Below the pieces are notes generated by a model that saw nothing but the letters and a program-made list of their open reading frames with translations, did not search any database and was not told the DNA's origin. Both the position numbers and the translations under genes were made by a program. A stretch of DNA of 22,663 nt from CAYNJF01 sp964351745 (lineage in GTDB: Bacteria; Pseudomonadota; Gammaproteobacteria; Berkiellales; Berkiellaceae): the NCBI GenBank assembly GCA_964351745.1, contig CAYGPI010000039.1:1-22663 (forward strand), in the 5' to 3' direction. Shown here in pieces: positions 8,387 to 15,519 of this stretch; the stretch's first letter is position 1, and every line of letters begins with the position of its first letter.

Positions 8387-8686
8387 TTACTCTTGAATTG
8401 GGAGGATACTATCTAGACCACTTACTCTGGCTAAATCCATCAGTTTTCTAGGCATATTTCTAATTTTTAGGTTCACGCTTGTAGCATTTGCACGACGAAG
8501 CAATTCTGTTAATAACGCTAATGCGGAGCTATCACTCTTTGTAACGCCACCAAAATCTAAACAAACATCACCACTCTCAGGAAAATGCTTTTTCAAGGCT
8601 TCTAATGCTTTTTCGCTAGTCTCAAAAGTTAAAACGCCCTTAAACAATAGGGCGTCAACTATTTTTTCTATTTTAATTGTATTCAT
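8387..8686 (-). CDS. mlaB: MlaB, STAS-domain subunit of the Mla transporter
   Basis: The 99-residue STAS-domain protein matches MlaB, the cytosolic subunit that binds MlaF and stabilises the MlaFEDB phospholipid transporter. Visible: a beta-alpha STAS pattern with CLDFGGVTKSDSSALALLTELLRRA (residues about 42-66), where the Ser-Ser in KSDSSAL is the conserved loop, followed by IRNMPRKLMDLARVSGLDSIL. Its ATG overlaps the mlaC stop (ATGA at 8683-8686). Length and position after mlaC agree with the standard operon. Confidence 0.93.
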   Translation of the reverse strand: MNTIKIEKIVDALLFKGVLTFETSEKALEALKKHFPESGDVCLDFGGVTKSDSSALALLTELLRRANATSVNLKIRNMPRKLMDLARVSGLDSILPIQE

Positions 8687-9303
8687 AAAAGAGGTTTTTG
8701 ATTATGTTTTTTCATTTTAGCAATAACCACATCCAAGCCTTGCTGTTTAATATCTTGCGCGAATTGGGATTTGAATCCTTTTAAAAGGCTAACACCTTCA
8801 ATGATAATATCGTAGACACGCCACTTACCATCCTTCTGAACTAACCGATAGGTCACGTTGATAGGTGCCCTGCCAGACTCTAAGATGCGACTGGATACTT
8901 GAACTCTTTTCTTACCGGCAACATCACCCCTAACAGGTGTATACATAATCGTTTGGTTTGAATAAGCCGTTAAAGATGAGGCGTAAGTTCTAATCATAAG
9001 ATCTTTAAACTCTTCGGCAAACCTTTTTCTTTGAGCGCGATCTGCTTTTAACCATGCATTGCGCCCTACAACCCATCTCGACATATCATAGAGATCGACA
9101 TGCGGTATTAAGATATCGTCAATGATGGACACTAACTTCGAGGAATCCTTTTTTATTTGGGCATCATTTTTCTTCAGAGCTCCAAGCATTTGCTGTGTAA
9201 TTTCTTCCAACAAAACTTCTGGGCGCTCAATAGCCTGAACACTACCAATCAAAAAAAACAAACTTAATATGCCAATAGCCCAATGACGAATACGCATAAA
9301 CAC
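8683..9303 (-). CDS. mlaC: MlaC, periplasmic phospholipid carrier
   Basis: MlaC shuttles phospholipids between the outer-membrane MlaA complex and the inner-membrane MlaFEDB complex. The 206-residue protein has an N-terminal signal peptide (MRIRHW, a hydrophobic core IGILSLFFLIGSVQA, likely cleavage after VQA near residue 24) and the family core: DILIPHVDLYDMSRWVVGRNAW, FAEEFKDLMIRTYASSL, and the late KDGKWRVYDIIIEGVSLLKGFKSQF. A start two codons later (MRIRHW) is equally plausible. It begins 12 bp after the mlaD stop and overlaps mlaB. Confidence 0.95.
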   Translation of the reverse strand: MFMRIRHWAIGILSLFFLIGSVQAIERPEVLLEEITQQMLGALKKNDAQIKKDSSKLVSIIDDILIPHVDLYDMSRWVVGRNAWLKADRAQRKRFAEEFKDLMIRTYASSLTAYSNQTIMYTPVRGDVAGKKRVQVSSRILESGRAPINVTYRLVQKDGKWRVYDIIIEGVSLLKGFKSQFAQDIKQQGLDVVIAKMKKHNQKPLL

Positions 9304-9315
9304 CCCGATATCAAA

Positions 9316-9822
9316 TTAATCTAAGCCACTTGCTTCTGATGAAACAAAGTGAGCAATAATGTCTTCAAGCCCGACTGGAGACAATGTATTCTCCTCTGGA
9401 ATATGACCGTGTTCAGCCAAATACTCTTTCTCGCCCTCTTCTTCAAAAAAACCGGGCTCTAACTCAATGTAGTTGTCACCTAACAAGCCTGCTGTTAAAA
9501 TTTGTGCTTTTGTTACCTTAGGAAGGTTACTAACAGTTTTATCCAAGACCAGGGTTACACGAGGCACATAAAAGACGTTATCACTTTCCTCATCCTGATT
9601 TAAGCGAATAGATGTCACACGTCCAACCTGAACCCCACCGATAGTCACTCTGGAGCGAGGCTTTAAGCCCCCTACCTTAGTAAAATCGGCCGTAACGACA
9701 AAACCTTCATGCCCTGAATATATATCACTTAACCCACTAACTCTTACTGCTAAAATGATTAAGCTGATAAACCCAAATAAGATAAAAAAGCCGACGGCTA
9801 TTTCTATGCTGCGTTTTGCCAT
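9316..9822 (-). CDS. mlaD: MlaD, MCE-domain subunit
   Basis: MlaD is the MCE-domain protein that forms a hexameric ring on the periplasmic side of the Mla transporter. The 168-residue protein has one N-terminal transmembrane helix (residues about 8-27), then the MCE domain with DFTKVGGLKPRSRVTIGGVQVGRV and the hallmark ILTAGLLGDNYIELEPG (about 107-123). The C-terminal tail is acidic (FFEEEGEKEYLAEHG) and ends in SSEASGLD. It overlaps mlaE by one base (mlaE stop ends at 9822), consistent with tight coupling. Confidence 0.95.
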   Translation of the reverse strand: MAKRSIEIAVGFFILFGFISLIILAVRVSGLSDIYSGHEGFVVTADFTKVGGLKPRSRVTIGGVQVGRVTSIRLNQDEESDNVFYVPRVTLVLDKTVSNLPKVTKAQILTAGLLGDNYIELEPGFFEEEGEKEYLAEHGHIPEENTLSPVGLEDIIAHFVSSEASGLD

Positions 9823-10607
9823 TAGTGCAAATCTCCAAACATCACGGCGGTGAGAAAAAAGTCCATACCTAAGATAGCTAACGATGAATATACGACTGTT
9901 CTCGTCGTCGAGCGGCCAATACCTTCTGAGCTAGGTGGGCATTGAAAGCCTTGATAAACTGCAATCCATGTGATGACCGTTGCAAAGCAGCAACTTTTTA
10001 TAATGCCATTAACGATATCTTCTCGAAAATTAACAGCTGCCTGCATATTACCCCAAAAGGCTCCACCATCAACGCCTAACCATTCAACGCCAACAATGTA
10101 TCCACCCAAAATAGCTACAGTACTAAATATTAATGCTAAAATTGGTAAGGATATTTGACCAGCCCAAAATCTAGGCGCAACAATTCTCCTTAAAGGATCA
10201 ACGCCGAGCATTTCCATGCTGGCCAACTGATCAGTCGCTTTCATCAATCCTATCTCAGCTGTTATCGCAGAGCCAGCCCGACCAGCAAACAGAAGAGCTG
10301 AAACGACAGGGCCTAGCTCTCTAACCAAGCTAAGTGAAATTAACTGACCCAAGGCGTATTCAGCGCCAAATTTAACTAATATAGTATAGCCTTGGAGACC
10401 CAAAACCATACCTATAAACAGACCAGAAACAACAATAATAAGTAGCGATAAATACCCAATCGAATACAGTTGTTGCACTAAAAGCCTAAAAGATGCGACT
10501 GGCTTTGGCTTTCCTATCAAAGTATGAAATAAAAATATCCCAGTATGACCCACATCTTGAAACATACTAAGACCGTGGCGTCCAAGATTTTGTATCTGTC
10601 TTATCAC
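9822..10607 (-). CDS. mlaE: MlaE, permease subunit
   Basis: Inner-membrane permease of the phospholipid ABC transporter MlaFEDB. The 261-residue protein shows the MlaE/YrbE family signature: several hydrophobic helices, LGPVVSALLFAGRAGSAITAEIG (the conserved ALLVAGRVGSAIAAELG-type motif), TDQLASMEMLGVDPLRRIVAPR, and a C-terminal TVVYSSLAILGMDFFLTAVMF. The start is a GTG at 10605-10607 that overlaps the mlaF TGA (GTGA). Confidence 0.95.
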   Translation of the reverse strand: MIRQIQNLGRHGLSMFQDVGHTGIFLFHTLIGKPKPVASFRLLVQQLYSIGYLSLLIIVVSGLFIGMVLGLQGYTILVKFGAEYALGQLISLSLVRELGPVVSALLFAGRAGSAITAEIGLMKATDQLASMEMLGVDPLRRIVAPRFWAGQISLPILALIFSTVAILGGYIVGVEWLGVDGGAFWGNMQAAVNFREDIVNGIIKSCCFATVITWIAVYQGFQCPPSSEGIGRSTTRTVVYSSLAILGMDFFLTAVMFGDLH

Positions 10608-11419
10608 CGCGATTTACCATCCATCAAGTCAGTTTTATAATCTTGTGCTGGATAATGGAAAGGCACTGGGCCATCAGGTAGACCTTGCATAAATTGTCTT
10701 ACCCAACTAGAGTCACTCTTCATGAGCTCTTGGGGCGTACCAGAGCCGATTACCCTGCCATCAGCCACAACATAAGCATAATCAGCAATACTGCAAGTTT
10801 CAGCAACATCATGCGAAACAATCACTGTGGTCATACCCAAAGCATCGTTTAACAATCGAATCAATTGCACAAGCATACCCATAGAAATTGGATCTTGTCC
10901 TGCAAAGGGCTCATCATACAAAATAATACTTGGATCTAATGCTATCGTTCTTGCGAGCGCTGCCCTTCTTTGCATACCACCAGATAATTCTTGTGGCATC
11001 AGGGCTCTTGCGCCTCTTAATCCAACGGCATGTAATTTCATATAAACTAAATCACGGATCATAGTTTCAGATAAGCTTGTGTGCTCTCGTAACGGAAAGG
11101 CCACATTATCAAAAACAGATAAATCACTAAATAATGCGCCACTTTGAAAAAGCATGCCCATAGAGCGCCGAACTTTATACAAGTTATCTCGACTTAATAA
11201 AGGAACGTCATATCCATTCACCCAAATATGACCTTTTTCAGGTTGTATTTGGCCTCCAATAAGGCGCAACAACGTTGTTTTTCCGGATCCACTAGGGCCC
11301 ATAATCGCTGTCACTTTACCCCTGGCAACTTCAATGCTGACGTCATCAAAGATAAGTCTATCGCCTCGCCAGAAATTGACGTTTTGAACTTCTATAATGT
11401 TGTTAGTTGGTTGCTTCAT
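10604..11419 (-). CDS. mlaF: MlaF, ATPase subunit
   Basis: Cytosolic ATPase that powers the Mla phospholipid transporter. The 271-residue protein has Walker A GPSGSGKT (41-48), Q-loop FQSG, ABC signature LSGGM (145-149), Walker B IILYDE (165-170) and the H-loop VSHDVAE. The C-terminal extension PDGPVPFHYPAQDY is the MlaF tail that contacts the neighbouring MlaF/MlaB. It is the first gene of the minus-strand operon; a promoter lies immediately upstream in the divergent gap with yrbG. Confidence 0.95.
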   Translation of the reverse strand: MKQPTNNIIEVQNVNFWRGDRLIFDDVSIEVARGKVTAIMGPSGSGKTTLLRLIGGQIQPEKGHIWVNGYDVPLLSRDNLYKVRRSMGMLFQSGALFSDLSVFDNVAFPLREHTSLSETMIRDLVYMKLHAVGLRGARALMPQELSGGMQRRAALARTIALDPSIILYDEPFAGQDPISMGMLVQLIRLLNDALGMTTVIVSHDVAETCSIADYAYVVADGRVIGSGTPQELMKSDSSWVRQFMQGLPDGPVPFHYPAQDYKTDLMDGKSR

Positions 11420-11448
11420 ATTTATTTTCGATAACTTGGTAAAAACAA

Positions 11449-11477
11449 TTTATCATATTTATTCATACAAGGGTCAA
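11449..11477 (-). promoter_or_regulatory. Sigma70-like promoter of the mla operon
   Basis: On the minus strand TTGACC (11472-11477; 5 of 6 to TTGACA) is followed after 17 bp by GATAAA (11449-11454; 4 of 6 to TATAAT). It is about 30 bp upstream of the mlaF ATG. Its -35 box lies on top of the GGG that serves as ribosome binding site of the divergent yrbG, in a 62-bp intergenic gap. No equally good plus-strand promoter for yrbG was found; TTGGTA (11436-11441) is a weak -35 candidate. Confidence 0.55.
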
Positions 11478-11481
11478 AAAA

Positions 11482-12453
11482 ATGTTACTTAATTTACTAA
11501 ATATTATATTTAGCTGCGCTATCTTAGCCTGGAGTGCTGATAAAATTGTACTATCAGCATGCTCCTTAGCCAAAAATCTAAACGTAGCACCAATTGTTAT
11601 TGGCTTAACCATTATAGCCTTAGGTACATCAGCTCCTGAAATTATAGTTTCTATCTTTTCAAGTATTGAAAACAGTCCAAGTCTAGCCATAGGTAATGCT
11701 ATCGGCTCTAATATTGCCAATATTGCATTAGTTATTGGTTGTTGCGCAATCTTGCAGCCATTACGGATTAAAACAGGTGAAGTAAACCAAGAACTTATTT
11801 CGCTTATCATTGTTAGTTTTGGAATTAGCTTACTGGTGTGGCAATGTGGACTTTCATGGTTTACCGGCAGTGTGATGCTTCTAAGCAGCATCATATTCAC
11901 CATATGGCTAGTTATAAAAGGCTATAGCTCAAGAGCAACACACAATGATACGTCATTGGCCATTTCAGAAGAGATAAGCATGTCACTTGCCCGCTCAATC
12001 GTATGGGTCACGATTGGATTAGCTCTTTTACTGCTTAGTGCGAAGTCTCTCGTTTATAGTGCTGTGGAAATAGCTCATATTCTCAAGATACCTGAATCCA
12101 TCATTGGCTTAACCATTGTTGCTATCGGCACCAGTTTACCTGAGCTTGCGGCTTCTTTTGCAGCAACAAAGCAAAAACAATATGGCATTGTGATAGGTAA
12201 TGTCATTGGCTCTAATATTTACAACCTTACAGCTGTCCTTTGTGCACCGGCTTACATCAATCAAGGTACCCTATTAGAAAAGGCGATTCTTTATCGAGAC
12301 ATCCCATTAATGCTTTTCCTAACGCTTATATTTTTCTTACTAGGCTTTGCCAATAAAAAAAATAAAATGATAGGACGGCCTGCTGGCACCATCTTATGTC
12401 TTATCTACGTGCTCTACCTTGCCAGTCTAATATTCAGGAAAACGATTCCATGA
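11482..12453 (+). CDS. yrbG: YrbG, CaCA-family sodium/calcium exchanger
   Basis: A 323-residue integral membrane protein of the Ca2+:cation antiporter family (YrbG/CaxA). It shows the two inverted alpha-repeats that form the ion site: IVIGLTIIALGTSAPEI and later IIGLTIVAIGTSLPEL, each followed by an AIGNAIGSNIANIAL- or IVIGNVIGSNIYNL-type helix. About ten transmembrane helices are expected. The ion it moves is not known from sequence. It starts after an AAGGG (8-nt spacing) and is the first gene of the plus-strand block, as in E. coli (yrbG-kdsD-kdsC-lptCAB). Its stop overlaps the next small ORF (ATGA). Confidence 0.94.
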   Translation: MLLNLLNIIFSCAILAWSADKIVLSACSLAKNLNVAPIVIGLTIIALGTSAPEIIVSIFSSIENSPSLAIGNAIGSNIANIALVIGCCAILQPLRIKTGEVNQELISLIIVSFGISLLVWQCGLSWFTGSVMLLSSIIFTIWLVIKGYSSRATHNDTSLAISEEISMSLARSIVWVTIGLALLLLSAKSLVYSAVEIAHILKIPESIIGLTIVAIGTSLPELAASFAATKQKQYGIVIGNVIGSNIYNLTAVLCAPAYINQGTLLEKAILYRDIPLMLFLTLIFFLLGFANKKNKMIGRPAGTILCLIYVLYLASLIFRKTIP

Positions 12454-12626
12454 CAGATCTGTTTCAAAACGATCCCGGCTCTCAAGGGTTCAGGCTCAAT
12501 CAGGCAGATTTAGAACAAAACCCATCTTGTACAAAAATCAAAAATCATCGTCTTTGGAACTCAATAAATAATCCAAGCGTTAGAATCAGCCAACTTTCCA
12601 ATATCCTTCGCAAGCAAGCACAATGA
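12450..12626 (+). CDS. Small uncharacterised ORF coupled to yrbG
   Basis: A 58-residue ORF starting with an ATG that overlaps the yrbG stop (ATGA at 12450-12453), with CAGGA about 10 nt upstream. The product begins MTDLFQNDPGSQGFRLNQ, is polar, with a basic C-terminus (SNILRKQAQ), no signal peptide and no membrane segment. I recognise no family. The tight overlap suggests translation coupled to yrbG, but an ORF of this size can also arise by chance or be a remnant of a lost gene. The predicted promoter of kdsD overlaps its 3' end. Confidence 0.4.
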   Translation: MTDLFQNDPGSQGFRLNQADLEQNPSCTKIKNHRLWNSINNPSVRISQLSNILRKQAQ

Positions 12627-12635
12627 TGCTAGAAT
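12607..12635 (+). promoter_or_regulatory. Possible promoter of the kdsD-lpt block
   Basis: TTCGCA (12607-12612; 4 of 6 to TTGACA) and TAGAAT (12630-12635; 5 of 6 to TATAAT) are separated by 17 bp, and lie about 35 bp upstream of kdsD. It overlaps the end of the small ORF. The match is moderate and read-through from yrbG may also serve kdsD. Confidence 0.35.
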
Positions 12636-12671
12636 GCTTTAAAATTAAAATAATCATATAAGGTCATAAAT

Positions 12672-13646
12672 ATGGATGCCATTGCCGAGTCTCTTATCGT
12701 AAGAGGTCAAAAAGTCATAGAGCTTGAGGCAGAAGCCATTAAGAATTTGTCCTCAAGGATATCTCATTCTTTTGTTGATGCTTCTAAAGCTATTTTAAGT
12801 TGCAAAGGGCGTGTTATTGTTATTGGTATGGGTAAATCAGGGCATATTGGCTCTAAGATTGCTGCAACTTTGGCTAGTACGGGCACACCTGCTTTCTTTG
12901 TGCATCCAGCTGAAGCTAGTCACGGCGACCTTGGCATGATAACCAACCAAGATGTGGTGCTTTGCTTATCCTATTCTGGCGAAACACAAGAAATGCTTAA
13001 TTTATTGCCACCACTCAAGCGTTTTGGTATTCCAATGATATCTATGACGGGCAATCCAAAGTCACGATTAGCAACTAGCGCCAACATTCACTTAGATGTC
13101 TCTGTAGAGACAGAGGCATGCTCTCTAGGTTTAGCGCCAACAACGAGTACAACAGCCATGCTCGCCATGGGCGATGCGCTGGCAATCGGTCTTTTGGATG
13201 CTCGCGGTTTTAGCAAAGAAGATTTTGCTTTCTCGCATCCAGGTGGCAGTTTGGGAAGACGACTTTTGCTCACCGTTGAGCAGCTTATGCACACAGGTCA
13301 TGATATTCCTAAAGTCACCATCGGCGCTCTCTTAAAAGAGGCTCTCATTGAAATGACAAGAGCTCGCTTAGGTATCACAGCCATTGTAAATGAGCATAAT
13401 AAAGTCATGGGTATTTTCACGGATGGTGATCTAAGGCGTGCTTTTGATAAACAGGTAAGTCTTGACATCCCGATTGAGCAAGTGATGACTAAAAATTGTG
13501 AAGTTCTTCAAAAACAAATTCTTGCAGGTGAAGCTTTACGGGTCATGGAAACTCGAAAAATCAATGCTATTTTAGTGGTTGATAACGATCAGAATCTCGT
13601 CGGTGCCTTTAACATGCATGATCTACTAAAAGCTGGGATTATATAA
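12672..13646 (+). CDS. kdsD: D-arabinose-5-phosphate isomerase KdsD
   Basis: KdsD interconverts ribulose-5-phosphate and arabinose-5-phosphate, the first step to Kdo of the LPS inner core. The 324-residue protein has an N-terminal SIS domain (GMGKSGHIGSKIAATLASTGTP at about 52-73, PAEASHGDLGMI, SYSGETQEM, and AFSHPGGSLGRRLL at about 188-201), followed by two CBS domains (about 205-265 and 272-324, ending LVGAFNMHDLLKAGII). Length agrees with the E. coli enzyme. The ATG follows an AGG at 9 nt. The kdsC gene that usually comes next is missing: the stop is directly followed by the lptC start. Confidence 0.95.
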   Translation: MDAIAESLIVRGQKVIELEAEAIKNLSSRISHSFVDASKAILSCKGRVIVIGMGKSGHIGSKIAATLASTGTPAFFVHPAEASHGDLGMITNQDVVLCLSYSGETQEMLNLLPPLKRFGIPMISMTGNPKSRLATSANIHLDVSVETEACSLGLAPTTSTTAMLAMGDALAIGLLDARGFSKEDFAFSHPGGSLGRRLLLTVEQLMHTGHDIPKVTIGALLKEALIEMTRARLGITAIVNEHNKVMGIFTDGDLRRAFDKQVSLDIPIEQVMTKNCEVLQKQILAGEALRVMETRKINAILVVDNDQNLVGAFNMHDLLKAGII

Positions 13647-14228
13647 TTGAGCTCGTTGTTTAAAAGATGGGTGGGTTTTGGCTTGTTTTTGGCCTTTGTC
13701 GCAGGATTAAATTGGCTTTTGCCCAAACTTGTTAGGCCAAGCCCTGCTCCCATCCCTCAAAAAAATCAAATAGATGAATATATGTTAGGGGCAAAAGCGA
13801 TACGATTTGATAAAACAGGAAAAATTGTTGAGAAACTCAATATCGAGGGTGTCTACCATATCCAAGGTGAGGATTTTATGTCACTCAGATTTCCAGAATT
13901 AGCGCTACATCGCGACAACTTGCTCTGGACAATTAAGGCGAATTCAGGAAAGAGCTTTCATTCAAAAGAGCATTCCTTTGAAAGAATTGATTTAAAAAAC
14001 CATGTTGAAATCAATGTAGATCAAGATGCACCAAATAATTGGCGCATGCAAACTGACAGCCTTAGCATTTTCCCTTTAAAGGAATTAGTGGTCAGTGATG
14101 CACCTGTTAGTATCTTTTCTGGAAACTTGCTTATAGAAAGTCAAGGTGTGCATGGCGATCTAAAACTAGGACTAGTCGATTTAAAAAAGGAAGTAACAAG
14201 TTATTATGAAATGCCAACAGATGATTAA
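13647..14228 (+). CDS. lptC: LptC, LPS export bitopic protein
   Basis: LptC is anchored in the inner membrane and passes LPS from LptB2FG to LptA. The 193-residue product has one N-terminal helix (residues about 8-27) and a periplasmic beta-jellyroll part (YMLGAKAIRFDKTGKIVEKL, then the HHxxE-like segment WTIKANSGKSFHSKEHSFERIDLKNHVEI). The start is a TTG immediately after the kdsD TAA, with GGGA 9 nt upstream; a second TTG at 13656 is possible. Length is typical (E. coli 191). It overlaps lptA. Confidence 0.88.
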   Translation: MSSLFKRWVGFGLFLAFVAGLNWLLPKLVRPSPAPIPQKNQIDEYMLGAKAIRFDKTGKIVEKLNIEGVYHIQGEDFMSLRFPELALHRDNLLWTIKANSGKSFHSKEHSFERIDLKNHVEINVDQDAPNNWRMQTDSLSIFPLKELVVSDAPVSIFSGNLLIESQGVHGDLKLGLVDLKKEVTSYYEMPTDD

Positions 14229-14715
14229 ATCATTCTTATTGCTGACACAGTTCGCGGCGACGTGTTGTTTCGCCCTAGGCTCTATTCAAATTGAATCTGA
14301 CACGGCTAGATACGATCATCAACATGGAAAAATGGTGCATAAAGGACATGTTGTGGTTCATTGGCAAGATAGAGTTTTGACCGCAGACGAGCTCACTTTG
14401 TTTAAATCCGAATCTGGAGAAGTCAGTGAATTAGTCGCCATAGGCAATCCTGCAACCTTCGATGGCCAACTCACCGAAAACTCATCCTCCATTCAGGGCA
14501 ATGCAGAAAAAATTCAATTTCATCTAAAACAAAATACAATCATGCTGAGTCAAAAAGCTGAGCTCAACTATGGTGGTGATCTCTTTGAAGGCCCAATCAT
14601 TCGATTTAACTTTAATAACCAAAGTGTTTACGCTGAAAAAAGTGACTCTGTGCGGCCTAAGTTGATCTTTGGAGCAACCAGTGCATCTCAATGGAGCACA
14701 AAGAATAAGCCATGA
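14206..14715 (+). CDS. lptA: LptA, periplasmic LPS bridge protein
   Basis: LptA oligomerises into the periplasmic bridge for LPS. The 169-residue protein has a signal peptide (MIKSFLLLTQFAATCCFALG, cleavage likely near ALG) and an OstA/LptA beta-jellyroll core: IQIESDTARYDHQHGKMVHKGHVVVHW, ADELTLF, and IQGNAEKIQFH. The ATG at 14206 has AAGGAAG about 12 nt upstream; the ATG at 14221 would start the signal peptide more typically but lacks a binding site. It overlaps the lptC end by 23 bp. Confidence 0.93.
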   Translation: MKCQQMIKSFLLLTQFAATCCFALGSIQIESDTARYDHQHGKMVHKGHVVVHWQDRVLTADELTLFKSESGEVSELVAIGNPATFDGQLTENSSSIQGNAEKIQFHLKQNTIMLSQKAELNYGGDLFEGPIIRFNFNNQSVYAEKSDSVRPKLIFGATSASQWSTKNKP

Positions 14716-15440
14716 ATCATCACTTAATCACTAAGCATTTAACCAAATCTTACAAAACAAGACGAGTTGTCAAAGACATAAGCTTATCCATTCGCTCAGG
14801 TGAAGTGATAGGACTGCTAGGGCCCAATGGTGCCGGAAAAACAACTTGTTTTTATATGATCATTGGTCTTATCAAACCCTCTGGCGGGCAAGTTTTGTTA
14901 AATAACCAAGATATCACGGCTTCACCTATGCACATGAGGTCTCAGCTTGGCCTAGGCTACCTTCCCCAAGAAGCTTCTATTTTTAGAAAACTTACCGTAG
15001 AGCAAAATATCCTAGCTATACTAGAATCGCGCAAGAATTTTTCAAAAAAAGACAGACAAGATCGATTAGAAGAGCTTATTCAAGAATTCCATTTGAATCC
15101 TGTGCGCGATAGCTTAGGCATTAGCTTATCAGGTGGCGAAAGAAGGCGCTGCGAAATTGCTAGAGCACTAGCTTGTGACCCCAAATTTATATTACTTGAT
15201 GAGCCCTTTGCTGGTGTTGATCCTATTTCAGTGATGGATATAAAAAAGGAAATTGCGCAATTAGCGACGAAAGGCATTGGTGTGCTAATTACTGATCACA
15301 ACGTGCGTGAGACCCTGGATATATGCTGCTCAGCAACAATAGTTAGCGAAGGACTTGTCATAGCTAGTGGACCGCCAAAAACTGTCATGGAAAATAAGCA
15401 AGTTAAACAAGTCTACCTTGGCGAGTCTTTTAGCTTATAA
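14712..15440 (+). CDS. lptB: LptB, LPS export ATPase
   Basis: ATPase of the LptB2FGC LPS extractor. The 242-residue protein has Walker A GPNGAGKT (37-44), Q-loop YLPQEASIFRKLTVEQN, signature LSGGE (139-143), Walker B FILLDE (159-164) and H-loop TDHNVRE (His196). The YLPQEASIFRKL segment is specific to LptB among ABC ATPases. The ATG overlaps the lptA stop (ATGA). A 79-bp gap follows before rpoN with TATGAT and TAAAAT-like hexamers but no well-spaced -35. Confidence 0.96.
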   Translation: MNHHLITKHLTKSYKTRRVVKDISLSIRSGEVIGLLGPNGAGKTTCFYMIIGLIKPSGGQVLLNNQDITASPMHMRSQLGLGYLPQEASIFRKLTVEQNILAILESRKNFSKKDRQDRLEELIQEFHLNPVRDSLGISLSGGERRRCEIARALACDPKFILLDEPFAGVDPISVMDIKKEIAQLATKGIGVLITDHNVRETLDICCSATIVSEGLVIASGPPKTVMENKQVKQVYLGESFSL

Positions 15441-15519
15441 ACTATATTCATGAAAAGGAAGCAACCTCTTGTAGTTTTTCGTATGATATAAAATAAACAA
15501 ATGTTCTGGAGTAGAGCCC

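Noticed and set aside
11463..11903. 146-codon ORF on the minus strand opposite yrbG
   Set aside because: It lies wholly antisense to a well-supported membrane-protein gene and its start region covers the promoter gap; composition looks like a reverse-complement shadow.
15441..15519. Promoter in the lptB-rpoN gap
   Set aside because: TATGAT and TAAAAT hexamers are present, but the only -35-like hexamer (TTGTAG) is spaced 12-14 bp away, too short to support a call.
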